From assembly GCF_025141935.1 (NCBI RefSeq), contig NZ_CP081120.1:3279501-3343500 (forward strand): DNA of 64,000 nucleotides. The letters are read 5' to 3'. Below are positions 34,315 through 44,583 of this stretch, one piece after another (position 1 is the stretch's first letter; each line of letters starts with the position of its first letter). The stretch comes from Sulfitobacter sp. S190 (GTDB lineage: Bacteria; Pseudomonadota; Alphaproteobacteria; Rhodobacterales; Rhodobacteraceae). Made by a program: the position numbers and the translations under genes. Below the pieces are notes generated by a model. It saw nothing but the letters and a program-made list of their open reading frames with translations. It ran no database searches and was not told the DNA's origin.

Positions 34315-34902
34315 ATGAAAAACTCCCTTCGCGCATTGATCGTTGTGCTTTTGGTTGCGTCCTGTGGCGGGTCGGCGAAATCGCCTCCGCGGGATCTCGA
34401 CAATGCCTGCACAATTCTCAAACAGCGCCCCGAATACCACCGCGCATTCAAGGCCGTCGAACGCAAATGGGGCGTGCCCGTGCACGTCCAGATGGCCACG
34501 ATCCATCAGGAAAGCAAGTTCGTTTCCGATGCGCGCACCCCGTTCAAATACGTACTGGGCGTGATCCCCATGGGCCGCCAGTCCAGCGCGTTTGGCTACA
34601 GTCAGGCCCTTGATGCGACGTGGGATGAATACCGCGACGACCAGCGCCGCCGCGGGGCCAAGCGGGACCGGATCAAGGACGCCACCGACTTTATGGGGTG
34701 GTATATGAACATCACCCGCGAACGGAACGGGGTGCCACTCACGGATGCGCGCAATCAGTATCTGGCTTATCACGAAGGCCACACCGGGTATGCGCGGGCC
34801 AGTTACAACCGCAAGCCGTGGCTCGTGGGCGTGGCGGGCAAAGTGGAGGCGCGGTCCTTCATGTACCGTGACCAGATCGCGGGCTGCCGCCTGCGCCGTT
34901 GA
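34315..34902 (+). CDS. Lytic-transglycosylase-like lipoprotein
   Basis: 195 residues. A lipobox (VLLVASC, Cys17) predicts an outer-membrane-anchored lipoprotein. The domain resembles soluble lytic transglycosylases: the catalytic-type Glu66-Ser67 in IHQESKF is followed by SSAFGYSQALDATWDEY and YLAYHEGHTGYARASY, corresponding to the GxxQ and Y-rich motifs. The enzymes cut the murein glycan strand between MurNAc and GlcNAc. A terminator follows 23 nt after the stop. The family is probable and the exact activity unproven. Confidence 0.86.
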   Translation: MKNSLRALIVVLLVASCGGSAKSPPRDLDNACTILKQRPEYHRAFKAVERKWGVPVHVQMATIHQESKFVSDARTPFKYVLGVIPMGRQSSAFGYSQALDATWDEYRDDQRRRGAKRDRIKDATDFMGWYMNITRERNGVPLTDARNQYLAYHEGHTGYARASYNRKPWLVGVAGKVEARSFMYRDQIAGCRLRR

Positions 34903-34925
34903 GCCGGAAGACAGCTGAAACAATG

Positions 34926-34956
34926 ACGCCCCCGCTGCACCAGCGGGGGCGTTTTT
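34926..34956 (+). terminator. Rho-independent terminator after the lipoprotein gene
   Basis: ACGCCCCCGCTG pairs with CAGCGGGGGCGT around CAC, followed by TTTT. It separates this gene from the convergent lolA gene. Confidence 0.9.
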
Positions 34957-34978
34957 CGTTCGGCCTGTCAGCCGGTGC

Positions 34979-35569
34979 CTAGTTGCGCGCCGCCTCAATA
35001 TCAAAGAGGCTGCGGCCAAAGCTGCCGCCTTTTTTCAGATCGCCCAGCACAACCGTTGTCTGCGAACCTGACCCGTCGTTGATAACCCACTGGCGCAATT
35101 CGACCGGGTTGCCGGTGAACTTCATCTGGATGTTGCCGTTGCCGGGGTTCTGGGGGTCCTGCGCCGTGACCACGGTCGCCGTGCCGTCAAAGCTGTGGCC
35201 GGTCACCATGCTTGCCTGACCAAGGTTCACGTTGCGTGCCAGAATGATCGACAGGGGCGTGCGCGACAGCGGGTACACTTCCGCCGGCTGGTTCGATTTC
35301 AGGTCACGGATCACCACGGTGCCGTTGCTCGCAACCACCAGCCCGGTTTCGGGTGCGTTGTATTCGAACCTGACCTTGCCGGGGCGGCTAATATAGATGG
35401 TGCCGGTGCTGATCGACCCGTCGCCGTTGATCTGGGTAAATTCGCTTTGCACGGTTTTCAGACCATTGAGATACTGAGAAAGCGTGTTGAGCGGCAGCTT
35501 GTTGGCCAGTGCGGGCATGGCAGCAAGGGCAAAGCCCACAGCCAGCGTGACGGTTTTCAATGGGCGCAT
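34979..35569 (-). CDS. lolA: Outer-membrane lipoprotein carrier protein LolA
   Basis: 196 residues. The signal peptide MRPLKTVTLAVGFALAAMPALA ends near residue 22. The mature LolA fold follows, with LNGLKTVQSEFTQINGDGS, GTIYISRPGKVRFEYNAPE and VVLGDLKKGGSFGRSLFDIE. LolA ferries lipoproteins from the LolCDE complex across the periplasm to the outer membrane. The conserved Arg in RPGKVRFEY is part of the gating pair known in Escherichia coli. It is the downstream neighbour of ftsK on the same strand, about 185 nt apart, a common alphaproteobacterial order. Confidence 0.93.
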   Translation of the reverse strand: MRPLKTVTLAVGFALAAMPALANKLPLNTLSQYLNGLKTVQSEFTQINGDGSISTGTIYISRPGKVRFEYNAPETGLVVASNGTVVIRDLKSNQPAEVYPLSRTPLSIILARNVNLGQASMVTGHSFDGTATVVTAQDPQNPGNGNIQMKFTGNPVELRQWVINDGSGSQTTVVLGDLKKGGSFGRSLFDIEAARN

Positions 35570-35694
35570 AGGGGTCTTCCTGTATTGCTCGGATCGTCCC
35601 TCAATACATAGGGTCGAACCGACTGATATGCGATATCAACCGCCCCCGCGCGCCATTCGTTCCCCATAATCCACCTAAAACGGGCCGCAGAACG

Positions 35695-35726
35695 CAAAAC
35701 GGCCCCTCACCCGCGTGAGAGGCCGT
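35695..35726 (-). terminator. Probable terminator of ftsK
   Basis: On the minus strand, ACGGCCTCTCAC pairs with GTGAGGGGCCGT (one mismatch) and ends in TTTTGCG, 28 nt after the ftsK stop. The T run is short. Confidence 0.6.
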
Positions 35727-35754
35727 CCGCACGAGGTATGCCAGGCAGCTGTCG

Positions 35755-38700
35755 CTATCCCTGTTCCGGCACGAGAATTTCGCGTTTGCCCACGTGGTTG
35801 GCGGGCGACACAAGGCCTTCGTCCTCCATCTGCTCCACAAGGCGCGCCGCCTTGTTGTAGCCGATGGCAAGCTTGCGCTGGATATAGGAGGTCGAGCATT
35901 TGCGGTCCTTGATGACCACCTGCACGGCAGTGTCATAGAGCGCATCCTCACCGTCGGTATTGCCGCCGGTGTTGAGACCCAGCACCGCGTCAAGATCGGC
36001 TTCCTTATCCTCGGTCGGCCCTTCGACCACGCCGTTGACATAATCAGGCTCGCCGAACTGCTTGAGGTGATTGACGATTTCCTCGACTTCCTCGTCGCTG
36101 ACGAACGGTCCGTGGCAGCGCACGATCTTGGAGCCGCCAGCCATGTACAGCATGTCGCCCATGCCCAGAAGCTGCTCGGCGCCCATTTCACCCAGAATGG
36201 TGCGGCTGTCGATCTTGGACGTCACCTGAAACGAGATCCGCGTCGGGAAGTTCGCCTTGATCGTGCCGGTGATCACATCCACAGACGGGCGCTGTGTGGC
36301 CATGATCAGGTGGATGCCGGATGCACGCGCCATCTGGGCCAGACGCTGGATGCAGGCCTCGATCTCCTTGCCCGCGACCATCATCAGGTCGGCCATCTCG
36401 TCCACGATCACAACGATGTAGGGCAGCGTTTCGGGTGTTGTTTCTTCCGTCTCGAAAATCGGCTCTCCAGTGTCGTCGTCGAACCCGGTCTGCACGGTCC
36501 GCTCGAAAATCTCGCCTTTGGACAGGGCTTCGCGGACGCGACCGTTATAGCCTTCGATGTTGCGCACACCCATCTTGGACATCTTGCGGTAGCGGTCTTC
36601 CATTTCACCCACGGTCCATTTCAGCGCAACGAGCGCCTTTTTGGGGTCCGTCACAACGGGCGACAGCAGGTGCGGAATGCCGTCATAGACGCTGAGTTCC
36701 AGCATCTTGGGGTCGATCATGATCATCCGGCATTCTTCGGGCGAGAGCTTATAAAGCAGCGACAGGATCATGGTGTTGATCGCCACGGATTTACCCGAAC
36801 CGGTTGTCCCCGCGATCAGCAGGTGAGGCATCTTGGCGAGGTTGGCCACCACCGGCTCACCGCCGATATCCTTGCCCAAAGCGAGGGGCAGGCGTTGGTT
36901 GCCGTCGCCGAAATCACGGCTCGCCAGAATTTCGCGCAGCACGACTTTCTCGCGGTTTTCGTTGGGTAGTTCGATGCCGATGACACTGCGGCCCGGCACG
37001 GTAGACACACGCGCCGACAGAGCCGCCATCGAGCGTGCGATGTCGTCCGCCAACCCGATCACGCGGCTGGCCTTGAGGCCCGGCGCGGGTTCCAGCTCGT
37101 ACATGGTCACAACCGGACCGGGGCGCACGGCGACGATCTCGCCTTTGACGCCATAGTCATCAAGGACGGTTTCCAGCATGCGCGCGTTTTCTTCCAGCGC
37201 CTCGTCACTCAGATGCAGTCGCTGCACCTCGTCGGGGCTTTCCAGCAAGCCCAGCGGGGGCAGCTCGAAACCGGGGTGTGTGTCTTCGAACCGCAGGGCG
37301 GGTTGCGCTTCGGCCTTGGCTTGCTTGCTGGGCACGACGGCCCTGCGTGCGGGCTGCTGCACCACGCGTTTTGGCTCGGCCGTGGGGATCGGCGGCAGAT
37401 CAGGCGCGACCGTATCGGACAGGGGCAGTGGCTCCGGCTCTTCGGTGACGGGGGCGGGCATGTAGGGTTCCGCGACAGGATCGGCTTCGACGGCTGCGGG
37501 CTGCATCAGACTGCGGGCTGCCTCCATCGATGCGGCAACCGGTGCGGCGGCGACGGCTGTGGCTGTCAGCGGCGGTTCGGCTTTCAGGGTCGGTGCCTGC
37601 CCCGTCGCCGTCAGCGGCGGTTCCGCACGGGTTGTATTCAGGACAAGCGGATCGGGGCCACGCCCGCGCCCTTTGGTCAGCGGCGCGGTGGCGGGCACGT
37701 GAACAGCGGTGGTCGACCGAACGCGGTTCTTGATTACGTCCGAAATCTTGGACTTGATCCGGTCGGCATCGGGCAAATCGTCAAAAACGGCATCCGTCTG
37801 CGTTTCGACCAGTTCGGGCTGCGGCATCGGATCGGCGGCCCGCTTGATCAGGCCGGGCATCCGCGCCAGCAGACCCTGCTTCGGCTCCGCCTCCGGCTCG
37901 GTTGCGTAAACCTCTGCCGCGTCTTCAAAGACCGGATAGTCCTCCGGGGCCGGTGCCGGCGCGGCGGTCCGGCTTGCAATTATTGCGGGGCGACGGGCGT
38001 CTGCGGCCATCGGTACCTGCGCTTCGGCTTGCGTCTGGGCATCTGCGTAGGCGGCGTATTCCGCGGCCTCTTCCGCGCGGCGCTGGCGGCGTTCGGATTG
38101 TTTGGCCTGCAAAGACTGCGCCGTGGCAACGGCCCCCTGCGCGCCACGGCCCAGAAGGTTCATCAGGCCCGCATAAGCAACAATGGTCCCTACCAGCAAG
38201 AACCGCCCGATCCGCGCCAGTTCCTGACGGGTAAAGCCCAGAACAAAGGCACCCAGCGCCAAAATGCCCGCACCCATGACAAGCGACATGAATTTCACTG
38301 TAAAGGTGGACCCGATGGGCAAGACAGTCAGGATGGCACCCATGACCATATCGCCCAGCAGGCCGCCGAGGCCGAAGTTGTGGGTATGCAGCCATGCGTC
38401 ATCGGGCGTCAGTGTCGCGGCATAAACGGCGCCAAGCGCAACGGCGATGGGTGCAAAAATAACGCGCCCCATGGCGCGGTCTTGACCGCGGTGCAGCGCG
38501 AAACGCACCCCCCACGCCAGCAATGCGATGGCCACGCCCCACGCGCCCCATCCGACGATCATGAACAGCGGGCTGGCCAGCGATGCGCCCACGCGCCCCA
38601 GCCAGTTTTGCACCGGCGCGTCCGTCGCCAGCAACCAGTTGGGATCATCGGGCGTGTAGCTGCCGATCATCATGGCGGCCATGACGCCCAGCGCAATCAA

Positions 38701-38793
38701 TGTCACGCCCAGCAATTCCTTGCCGCGCTTTTCGATTGCTTCGGTCATTGTGCTGTCCAGCAGCGGATCGCGCCCGCGTGTCTGATATGCCAT
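35755..38793 (-). CDS. ftsK: DNA translocase FtsK
   Basis: 1012 residues. Four membrane helices lie within about 30-215, followed by a low-complexity Pro/Ala-rich linker (about 230-500) with a duplicated AEPPLTAT unit. The RecA-like motor (about 500-930) has the Walker A GTTGSGKS near residue 662 and Walker [11 protein letters not shown] near 798. The C-terminal gamma domain (about 945-1012, [21 protein letters not shown]) is the winged helix that reads orienting sequences. FtsK pumps DNA at the septum and activates XerCD at dif, coupling division to chromosome segregation. It reads opposite to the right-hand genes, with lolA downstream and a DapC-like aminotransferase gene 15 nt upstream. 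Confidence 0.96.
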   Translation of the reverse strand: MAYQTRGRDPLLDSTMTEAIEKRGKELLGVTLIALGVMAAMMIGSYTPDDPNWLLATDAPVQNWLGRVGASLASPLFMIVGWGAWGVAIALLAWGVRFALHRGQDRAMGRVIFAPIAVALGAVYAATLTPDDAWLHTHNFGLGGLLGDMVMGAILTVLPIGSTFTVKFMSLVMGAGILALGAFVLGFTRQELARIGRFLLVGTIVAYAGLMNLLGRGAQGAVATAQSLQAKQSERRQRRAEEAAEYAAYADAQTQAEAQVPMAADARRPAIIASRTAAPAPAPEDYPVFEDAAEVYATEPEAEPKQGLLARMPGLIKRAADPMPQPELVETQTDAVFDDLPDADRIKSKISDVIKNRVRSTTAVHVPATAPLTKGRGRGPDPLVLNTTRAEPPLTATGQAPTLKAEPPLTATAVAAAPVAASMEAARSLMQPAAVEADPVAEPYMPAPVTEEPEPLPLSDTVAPDLPPIPTAEPKRVVQQPARRAVVPSKQAKAEAQPALRFEDTHPGFELPPLGLLESPDEVQRLHLSDEALEENARMLETVLDDYGVKGEIVAVRPGPVVTMYELEPAPGLKASRVIGLADDIARSMAALSARVSTVPGRSVIGIELPNENREKVVLREILASRDFGDGNQRLPLALGKDIGGEPVVANLAKMPHLLIAGTTGSGKSVAINTMILSLLYKLSPEECRMIMIDPKMLELSVYDGIPHLLSPVVTDPKKALVALKWTVGEMEDRYRKMSKMGVRNIEGYNGRVREALSKGEIFERTVQTGFDDDTGEPIFETEETTPETLPYIVVIVDEMADLMMVAGKEIEACIQRLAQMARASGIHLIMATQRPSVDVITGTIKANFPTRISFQVTSKIDSRTILGEMGAEQLLGMGDMLYMAGGSKIVRCHGPFVSDEEVEEIVNHLKQFGEPDYVNGVVEGPTEDKEADLDAVLGLNTGGNTDGEDALYDTAVQVVIKDRKCSTSYIQRKLAIGYNKAARLVEQMEDEGLVSPANHVGKREILVPEQG

Positions 38794-38808
38794 GCTCTGT
38801 CCCTCGTC

Positions 38809-39996
38809 CTAAACCGCGTACAGACAGTCGCGGATCGCCTGAAGGCCCCGCTCCGTCTCTTCTTTGGGTGCCACAAGGGCGGCCCTTATATATTTCTTGC
38901 CGGGGTTTTCCTGCCCCGGTACGTCCTGCGCGAGATATCCGCCCGGCAGCACCTTCACGCCCGTTTCACGCCAAAGCTTGACCGCCGCGGCCTCATCGTC
39001 TTCGACGGGCAGCCACAGGAAGAACCCCGCTTGCGGGCTTTCGTAGCCCGGCACATTGCCGAATATCCGGTCGGCAATATCGAACTTTTCCGCGTACAGG
39101 CGGCGGTTTTCCGCAACATGCGCTTCGTCCTGCCACACGGCAGCAGCCGCGGCTTGCAGGGGCAGCGGCAGGGGCGCGCCCGCGTAGTTGCGCAATTGCT
39201 TGATCTCGCAGATCGCCTCGGCGCCCGAGGCAACAAAACCGGAGCGCAGGCCCGGAAGGTTTGACCGTTTGCTCAGCGAATGGAAAATTACCACCCTATT
39301 CAGATCGGCGCCCATGTCATGTGCCACCTGCAGGGCACCCACGGGTGGATCGGTGCGGTAAATTTCGGAATAGCATTCATCCGCGAAAATGCGGAAATCG
39401 TGTTTCTCGGCCAGCTTGATCAGGTTTTCCCAATACACCCGGTCGGCCACTGCACCCTGCGGATTGGCGGGCGAACAGATGTAGACGGCGCCGGTGCGGT
39501 CAAGCGTCGCGTCATCCACGGCGTCGAAATCAGGCAGGTGACCGGTTTGAGCGGTCGCATTCACCATCACCGGATCACAGGCCCCGGAAATCGCCGCAAT
39601 CATGTACACCTGATAAAACGGGTTCGGCATCAGGATCGCCGGCGTCTGGCCGTTCTTGGTTTCGGGCACCAGCGCGATGACAGCATTGTAGAGCCCTTCG
39701 CGCGTGCCGTTCAGCGCCATGACCTGCGTGTCTGCATCCATCGGCACGCCGTAGCGGCGCGTGATCCATTCGGCAATTGCCCCGCGCAGTTCGGGCGATC
39801 CGTCATTCGGCGGATAGCTGTTAAACCCCGCAGCGTTTTGAGAAATCACATCTGTGACCCACGCCGGAAACGCATGTTTCGGCTCGCCAATGGTCATCTG
39901 GATCAAGGGGCCACCGCCTTCGTGCACGTCCAGAAGGGCGCGCAAACGGGGCCACGCATGAGCCGGAAGGTTCGAAAACCGCTCAGGAAAATTCAT
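38809..39996 (-). CDS. PLP-dependent aminotransferase, class I/II (DapC-like)
   Basis: 395 residues from ATG 39996 (a TTG just before it would add one). The active-site Lys243 is in FHSLSKRSNLPGLRSGF, and the PLP-stacking and phosphate-binding regions GTREGLYN and PNPFYQVY are in normal places. The overall pattern matches N-succinyldiaminopimelate aminotransferase of proteobacteria, which with dapB (3857) would serve the lysine pathway, but aspartate- or methionine-type activity cannot be excluded. The stop is 15 nt from the ftsK start, so it heads an aminotransferase-ftsK-(lolA) transcript. Confidence 0.88.
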   Translation of the reverse strand: MNFPERFSNLPAHAWPRLRALLDVHEGGGPLIQMTIGEPKHAFPAWVTDVISQNAAGFNSYPPNDGSPELRGAIAEWITRRYGVPMDADTQVMALNGTREGLYNAVIALVPETKNGQTPAILMPNPFYQVYMIAAISGACDPVMVNATAQTGHLPDFDAVDDATLDRTGAVYICSPANPQGAVADRVYWENLIKLAEKHDFRIFADECYSEIYRTDPPVGALQVAHDMGADLNRVVIFHSLSKRSNLPGLRSGFVASGAEAICEIKQLRNYAGAPLPLPLQAAAAAVWQDEAHVAENRRLYAEKFDIADRIFGNVPGYESPQAGFFLWLPVEDDEAAAVKLWRETGVKVLPGGYLAQDVPGQENPGKKYIRAALVAPKEETERGLQAIRDCLYAV

Positions 39997-40118
39997 CAAA
40001 ACTGCCTCGGATCGGGATCGTTATCGCCCCGTTTGAACCCAAGGTAACGTAACCGTCGGGGGGGCGTCCAGAAAAACCGCAGCAGATTGCGCGCTTTGTG
40101 GCTTTTTGGTCCCTGCCT

Positions 40119-41453
40119 CTAGGGCATTTTCAGGGCGCGTTCCGCGGCGGCCCCGACGCGCAGCAACGCGCGGTCCTGATCGGGGGCGGCCATCATCATC
40201 AATCCACAGCTTGGGGTACCGGTCGGCAGGCTCAATCCGCACAGCCCCATCAGATTGCCGATCCGCGTGTTGCGCAGTGCCAGCAGGTTCTGCTGCAGGT
40301 AATAGTCGGGATCGGTGTTCAGCCTTTCCAGATCGGGCGGCATAATCGGAGCGGTGGGCATCACGATGGCATCATACCCCGCCGTCGCCGCATCATAAGC
40401 CACGCGCGCGGCTTCGAGCTTGGCCCAGGCCGCGACATAATCGGGGCCCGAGTGATCGCGCCCGAGCCGGAAACGCTCGAGAATCTGGCTGTACATCTTG
40501 TCGGGCGCCGCTTCGATCACGTCGCGCCACAGACCGTAGGCTTCGGCAGTATAAAGACAGCCCGAGAGCGGCATCGCATCCTGCACTGCCGGAATATCAA
40601 CCCGGTCAATGGTTGCGCCTGCATCGCGCAACCGATCGACGGCCTCTTCGAACGCCGCCAAGGGAGCCGCGGCCATATCGTCCAGCGCCACCGTTTCAAG
40701 AATGGCAAAACGTGCGCCCGCCAATGTCGCCCCTCGCAGATCCGCGGGGCTGGCCCCTTCGAGGGCCGCGAGCATCAACGCGGCATCCTCGACCGAACGG
40801 CACAGCGGACCTACCGTATCAAACCGCAACGCCAGCGGGACCACCCCTTCGAGGGACAGCCGACCGTGCGTTGTCTTCAGGCCGACAAGGTCATTCCACG
40901 CCGACGGGATACGCACCGAGCCGCCCGTGTCGGACCCCACGCTTGCCGCAGCGAGGCCGAACGCCACCGAAGCGGCGGAGCCGGATGACGATCCGCCGGG
41001 CACTGCACCTGCATCGTTCACGCAAGGCGGCGTGGCCGTGGACGGGTTGTGGCCCAATCCAGAGAATGCCAGTTCGCTCATGTGTACCTTGCCCAGACAG
41101 ACAAGCCCCAGCGCCGTCGCGTTGGCCAGCACGGTGGCATCTCGTTGCGGCACACGCCCCTGCAGCAGATTGGACCCTGCCTCCGTACCGATATCGGCGC
41201 TGTCGAAAAGGTCTTTCCAGCTGATCGGCACACCGTCGAGAGGCGACAAGCGCCGCCCGGCCTGTGCCCGGTCGCGTGCGGCCCCCGCTTCGGCAAGAGC
41301 GCGTGTGGCAGTGACACGTGCATAGATCTTGTCGCGTAAGGGGTGTGCATCGATGGCATCGAGATAGGTCTGGCACAGCTTGACAGGATCAATGCCACCT
41401 GCCGCGATGCCGCGCCCCAGATCCGCCGCCGTCATCTTCAGCCATTCCTGCAT
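40119..41453 (-). CDS. Amidase (amidase signature family)
   Basis: 444 residues from ATG 41453 (AAAGGACGGGCG upstream); a longer open frame to 41666 is not conserved. The Ser-cisSer-Lys triad is complete: Lys80 in VPISWKDLF, Ser155 in GGSSSGSA and Ser179 in SDTGGSVR. The enzyme hydrolyses an amide to acid and ammonia. GatA of the tRNA amidotransferase has the same signature, but no gatB or gatC lies here and the C-terminal part is closer to stand-alone amidases, so the substrate is unknown. It is divergent from the UbiH-type hydroxylase gene. Confidence 0.9.
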   Translation of the reverse strand: MQEWLKMTAADLGRGIAAGGIDPVKLCQTYLDAIDAHPLRDKIYARVTATRALAEAGAARDRAQAGRRLSPLDGVPISWKDLFDSADIGTEAGSNLLQGRVPQRDATVLANATALGLVCLGKVHMSELAFSGLGHNPSTATPPCVNDAGAVPGGSSSGSAASVAFGLAAASVGSDTGGSVRIPSAWNDLVGLKTTHGRLSLEGVVPLALRFDTVGPLCRSVEDAALMLAALEGASPADLRGATLAGARFAILETVALDDMAAAPLAAFEEAVDRLRDAGATIDRVDIPAVQDAMPLSGCLYTAEAYGLWRDVIEAAPDKMYSQILERFRLGRDHSGPDYVAAWAKLEAARVAYDAATAGYDAIVMPTAPIMPPDLERLNTDPDYYLQQNLLALRNTRIGNLMGLCGLSLPTGTPSCGLMMMAAPDQDRALLRVGAAAERALKMP

Positions 41454-41538
41454 CGCCCGTCCTTTCGCATTGTTCCCGAGGACGGTAGCGGCGCATCGGC
41501 GCATGGACAATCCCCGCGCGCTGACCATATCTAGGAGC

Positions 41539-42765
41539 ATGGAATATGATACCGACATTGCGATCGTGGGCGGCGGGCTGACCGGGCCGGCATTGGCGCT
41601 GGGTCTGGCCCGTTCGGGCCTGAGCGTTACTCTCGTCGACGCACTGCCGGAGCAGACACGGCGCATGCCGGGGTTCGACGGGCGATCCTATGCGTTGGCG
41701 CTGACTTCGGTGCGTATGCTGGAGGGTCTCGGCGTATGGGAAGCGATCGCCGACAACGCGCAGCCGATGCTGGAGATCAAGGTCACGGACGGGCGCGCCG
41801 GTGAGGGGCCTTCGCCCTTTTTCATGCACTTCGACCATGCCGAAATCGAAGAAGGTCCCATGGGGCATATGGTCGAGGACCGTCATCTGCGCACCGCCCT
41901 GATGGATGCGGTGGCGCAGACCGGCGGGATCACCGTACTGCATGGCGCGGAAGTGGTCGCACAAAGGCCGGACACGACCGGCATCACGCTCGATCTGGCG
42001 ACCGGTCAAAGCCTGCGTGCCCGGCTGTGTGTCGGGGCGGATGGCCGCGGATCGGGCACCGCGGAGCGTGCCGGGATCAAGCGGACCGGCTGGGCCTACA
42101 GCCAGACTGCGCTGGTCTGTGCGGTGGCCCATGAGAAACCCCACAACGGCATCGCGCACCAGTTTTTCATGCCGCCGGGTCCCTTGGCGATCCTGCCGCT
42201 GACGGGCAATCGCAGTTCGATTGTCTGGAGCGAGAAGGCGCAGGACGCCGCGCGCATTCATGGTCTGCCGGACCCGGAATACCTTGATGTCCTGCGTCCG
42301 CGGTTCGGTGATTTTCTGGGCCGGATCGATCTGGCGGGCGCCCGCTATTCCTATCCTCTCGGGCTGTCGCTGGCCCATGCGATGGTCGCGGACCGCGTCG
42401 CGTTGGCCGGAGACAGCGCACACGGGGTGCACCCGATTGCAGGTCAGGGGCTGAATGCGGGGTTCCGCGACATCGCCGCGTTATGCGAGGTGATCGTGGA
42501 TGCGCACCGGCGCGGCGAGGACATTGGCGGTGCCGTCGCCCTGACGCGGTATAAGGAATGGCGACGTTTCGACAACGCCTCGCTGGCGCTGGCGACCGAC
42601 AGCTTCAACCGCCTGTTCTCAAACGATAACACCTTTGTCCGCATCGCGCGCGATATTGGCATGGGGGTGATAAATGCCCTGCCCGGTCTGCGCCGGACGT
42701 TTATCCGCGAAGCTGCGGGGCTGAACGGCGATCTGCCCCGCCTGATGCGTGGCCACCCGCTTTAG
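41539..42765 (+). CDS. FAD-dependent ubiquinone-biosynthesis hydroxylase (UbiH/UbiF/Coq6 family)
   Basis: 408 residues from ATG 41539 (CTAGGAG upstream). The Rossmann loop [14 protein letters not shown] begins at 11, and the second FAD block [21 protein letters not shown] near 291 carries the DSAHxxxPxxGQGLN motif diagnostic of the Ubi hydroxylases. It adds a hydroxyl to the benzoquinone ring of the ubiquinone precursor on the inner membrane surface. Which carbon it attacks, C5, C1 or C6, cannot be told from sequence. Its stop shares TTAG with the convergent Trm112-like gene. Confidence 0.92.
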   Translation: MEYDTDIAIVGGGLTGPALALGLARSGLSVTLVDALPEQTRRMPGFDGRSYALALTSVRMLEGLGVWEAIADNAQPMLEIKVTDGRAGEGPSPFFMHFDHAEIEEGPMGHMVEDRHLRTALMDAVAQTGGITVLHGAEVVAQRPDTTGITLDLATGQSLRARLCVGADGRGSGTAERAGIKRTGWAYSQTALVCAVAHEKPHNGIAHQFFMPPGPLAILPLTGNRSSIVWSEKAQDAARIHGLPDPEYLDVLRPRFGDFLGRIDLAGARYSYPLGLSLAHAMVADRVALAGDSAHGVHPIAGQGLNAGFRDIAALCEVIVDAHRRGEDIGGAVALTRYKEWRRFDNASLALATDSFNRLFSNDNTFVRIARDIGMGVINALPGLRRTFIREAAGLNGDLPRLMRGHPL

Positions 42766-42947
42766 TTCAGGCTGCGGGCCTCATCGACCAACATCACCGG
42801 AATACCGTTCCGGATGGGGTAGGCAAGACCCGCTTTCTCCGAAATCAGCTCCTGCTTTTCCGCATCATACCGCAGGGTCGTTTGCGTGCGCGGGCACAGC
42901 AGTGCCTCCAGCATACGGCGGTCAAATTGGACGGACGCATCGCTCAT
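42762..42947 (-). CDS. Trm112 family protein
   Basis: 61 residues. The sequence [38 protein letters not shown] is the bacterial Trm112 domain, a small zinc-ribbon-like fold that here keeps only one Cys (Cys18), so zinc binding is doubtful. In archaea and eukaryotes Trm112 activates methyltransferases acting on tRNA, rRNA and translation factors; bacterial partners are unknown. The start overlaps the stop of the LON-domain gene by 4 nt (ATGA), and the two are translated together. Confidence 0.88.
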   Translation of the reverse strand: MSDASVQFDRRMLEALLCPRTQTTLRYDAEKQELISEKAGLAYPIRNGIPVMLVDEARSLN

Positions 42948-43588
42948 TGGATCATTTCCCCTTCGTTGCCGCCACGCAGGGCGTATTCGATCAGCGTGAT
43001 CAGCGTTTCGCGCCGCGTGCTGAGTGACGGCGCTTCGAGCAGCGCCTGTTTGTCTTCCTGATCAAAGTCGAGCATCATGGACAGGGAATTGATCAGCAGT
43101 TCATCCTCTGCATCCTTGAGCGTTTCCCAGTCCGCCGACAGGCCGCGTGCATCGAAATAGCGGCCAAGTGTGTCAAGAAAGGGTTGGCGGTCAAAATCGG
43201 TATCCGCTTCTTCCTTGCCCAGATCGCGCGCAAATCCGTCCCAGCTCACTTCGCATTTGCGGTAGGGGTGAAAGCCTTCGACCTCGGAGACGACCCTGAA
43301 CCGCGACACACCCGCAAGCGTGACCATGTAGCGACCGTCCTCGGTTTCGGAAAACTGGGTCACGCGGCCCGCGCAGCCAATGGTGTGCAGACCGTGACCA
43401 TCCCGGCCCGGTACGACATTCGGCTGCACCATCCCGATCAACCGCTCCGGTGTTTTCAATGTATCTTCGAACATCTGCAGATAGCGGGGTTCGAAGATAT
43501 GAAGCGGCAACCGGGACCGGGGCAACAACAGCGCCCCGCCAAGCGGAAAAATCGGGATCGTGTCAGGCAATTCTGAGTGTTTGATCAT
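42944..43588 (-). CDS. LON peptidase substrate-binding domain protein
   Basis: 214 residues with only the N-terminal LON domain: [28 protein letters not shown] is the classic opening, then [38 protein letters not shown]. There is no ATPase or Ser-Lys protease domain. Such stand-alone LON-N proteins are widespread in proteobacteria and may bind unfolded protein, but their role is unproven. The gene lies between the thioredoxin-like co-chaperone gene (26 nt upstream) and the Trm112-like gene (4-nt overlap), which suggests a small proteostasis operon. Confidence 0.9.
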   Translation of the reverse strand: MIKHSELPDTIPIFPLGGALLLPRSRLPLHIFEPRYLQMFEDTLKTPERLIGMVQPNVVPGRDGHGLHTIGCAGRVTQFSETEDGRYMVTLAGVSRFRVVSEVEGFHPYRKCEVSWDGFARDLGKEEADTDFDRQPFLDTLGRYFDARGLSADWETLKDAEDELLINSLSMMLDFDQEDKQALLEAPSLSTRRETLITLIEYALRGGNEGEMIQ

Positions 43589-43614
43589 TCAAGAGAGATA
43601 GCGCGGGCAGCCCC

Positions 43615-44529
43615 TCAGGCAAATATCATCGAGCTCAATTTGCGGCGACCGTTCAAGACAATTGGATCGTTTGGCTTCAGCGCGTCAAATATCGTGAAAA
43701 GCTGGGTTTTCGCGGCGCCATCGTTCCACTCGCGGTCCCGTTTGAACAGTTCGAGCAGCTGATCGACGGCAGCCCCGGCTTCGCCTTTGGCGTAAAGGGC
43801 CTGTGCCAGATCGAACCGCGCCTGATGATCTGTCTCGTCGGCTTCGACCGCTGCGGTCAACTCGGCCACGGGGCCTGCGTCTTCGGCCTGACGCGCGAGC
43901 TCGAGCTGTGCATGGGCGGCTTCGAGTTCCGGGGCCTTGGAAATTTCAATCGGCGCACCGTTCAGCAAACCTTCGGCCTGATCCAGCTCACCCATCGCGA
44001 TGTGGGCCCGCACCATGCCACCATATGCCGCGGCGTGCATCGGGTCTTCTCCCAGAACAGCGGCAAAGGTTTGGGCGGCGTCGGCTGCGGCCCCTTCGCC
44101 CAACATTTCCTCGGCTGCCTCGACCGCTTCGTTCAGACCGTCACCGGGGGCTTCGCCGCCTGCCGCCTTGATGACCCGTTCGACAAACGCCTCGATTTCG
44201 GACTGGGGCAGCGCGCCTTGAAAACCGTCGATGGGCTGCCCCTTGTGGAAGGCATAGACTGTCGGGATCGACTGGATCTGCAACTGGCCGGCGATCATCT
44301 GCGCTTCGTCCACGTTGACCTTGACCATCTTGACCGCACCCTTGCCAGCCACCACGGCGGCCTCCAGCTGGGGACCGAGCGTTTTGCACGGCCCACACCA
44401 CGGCGCCCAGAAATCGACGATAACCGGCACCGTCTGCGATGCTTCGACCACGTCGGCCATGAAAGTCGCTTCTGACCCGTCCTTGATCAGATCCTCGGCG
44501 GGTGCGGCGGCAGAAAGATTAAGCTCCAT
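43615..44529 (-). CDS. Thioredoxin-TPR co-chaperone (YbbN/CnoX-like)
   Basis: 304 residues. An N-terminal thioredoxin fold (about 20-125) has an intact CGPC active site in DFWAPWCGPCKTLG (Cys45, Cys48), followed by TPR-like helices (about 130-290, DHQARFDLAQALYAKGEAG). Escherichia coli CnoX/YbbN lacks the full CxxC and works as a chlorine-activated holdase; alphaproteobacterial forms such as Caulobacter CnoX keep it and act as reductase and holdase. It passes clients to GroEL and DnaK under oxidative stress (family knowledge). It precedes the LON-domain and Trm112-like genes on the same strand. Confidence 0.91.
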   Translation of the reverse strand: MELNLSAAAPAEDLIKDGSEATFMADVVEASQTVPVIVDFWAPWCGPCKTLGPQLEAAVVAGKGAVKMVKVNVDEAQMIAGQLQIQSIPTVYAFHKGQPIDGFQGALPQSEIEAFVERVIKAAGGEAPGDGLNEAVEAAEEMLGEGAAADAAQTFAAVLGEDPMHAAAYGGMVRAHIAMGELDQAEGLLNGAPIEISKAPELEAAHAQLELARQAEDAGPVAELTAAVEADETDHQARFDLAQALYAKGEAGAAVDQLLELFKRDREWNDGAAKTQLFTIFDALKPNDPIVLNGRRKLSSMIFA

Positions 44530-44583
44530 GGGTTTTGTCCCTTATTGATCGACATCGCTTTATATGTGTTCGATGACCGAACT

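Noticed and set aside
37213..39264. 683-codon open frame antisense to ftsK
   Set aside because: Shadow of the FtsK linker; Cys/Arg/Gly-rich composition without domain similarity.
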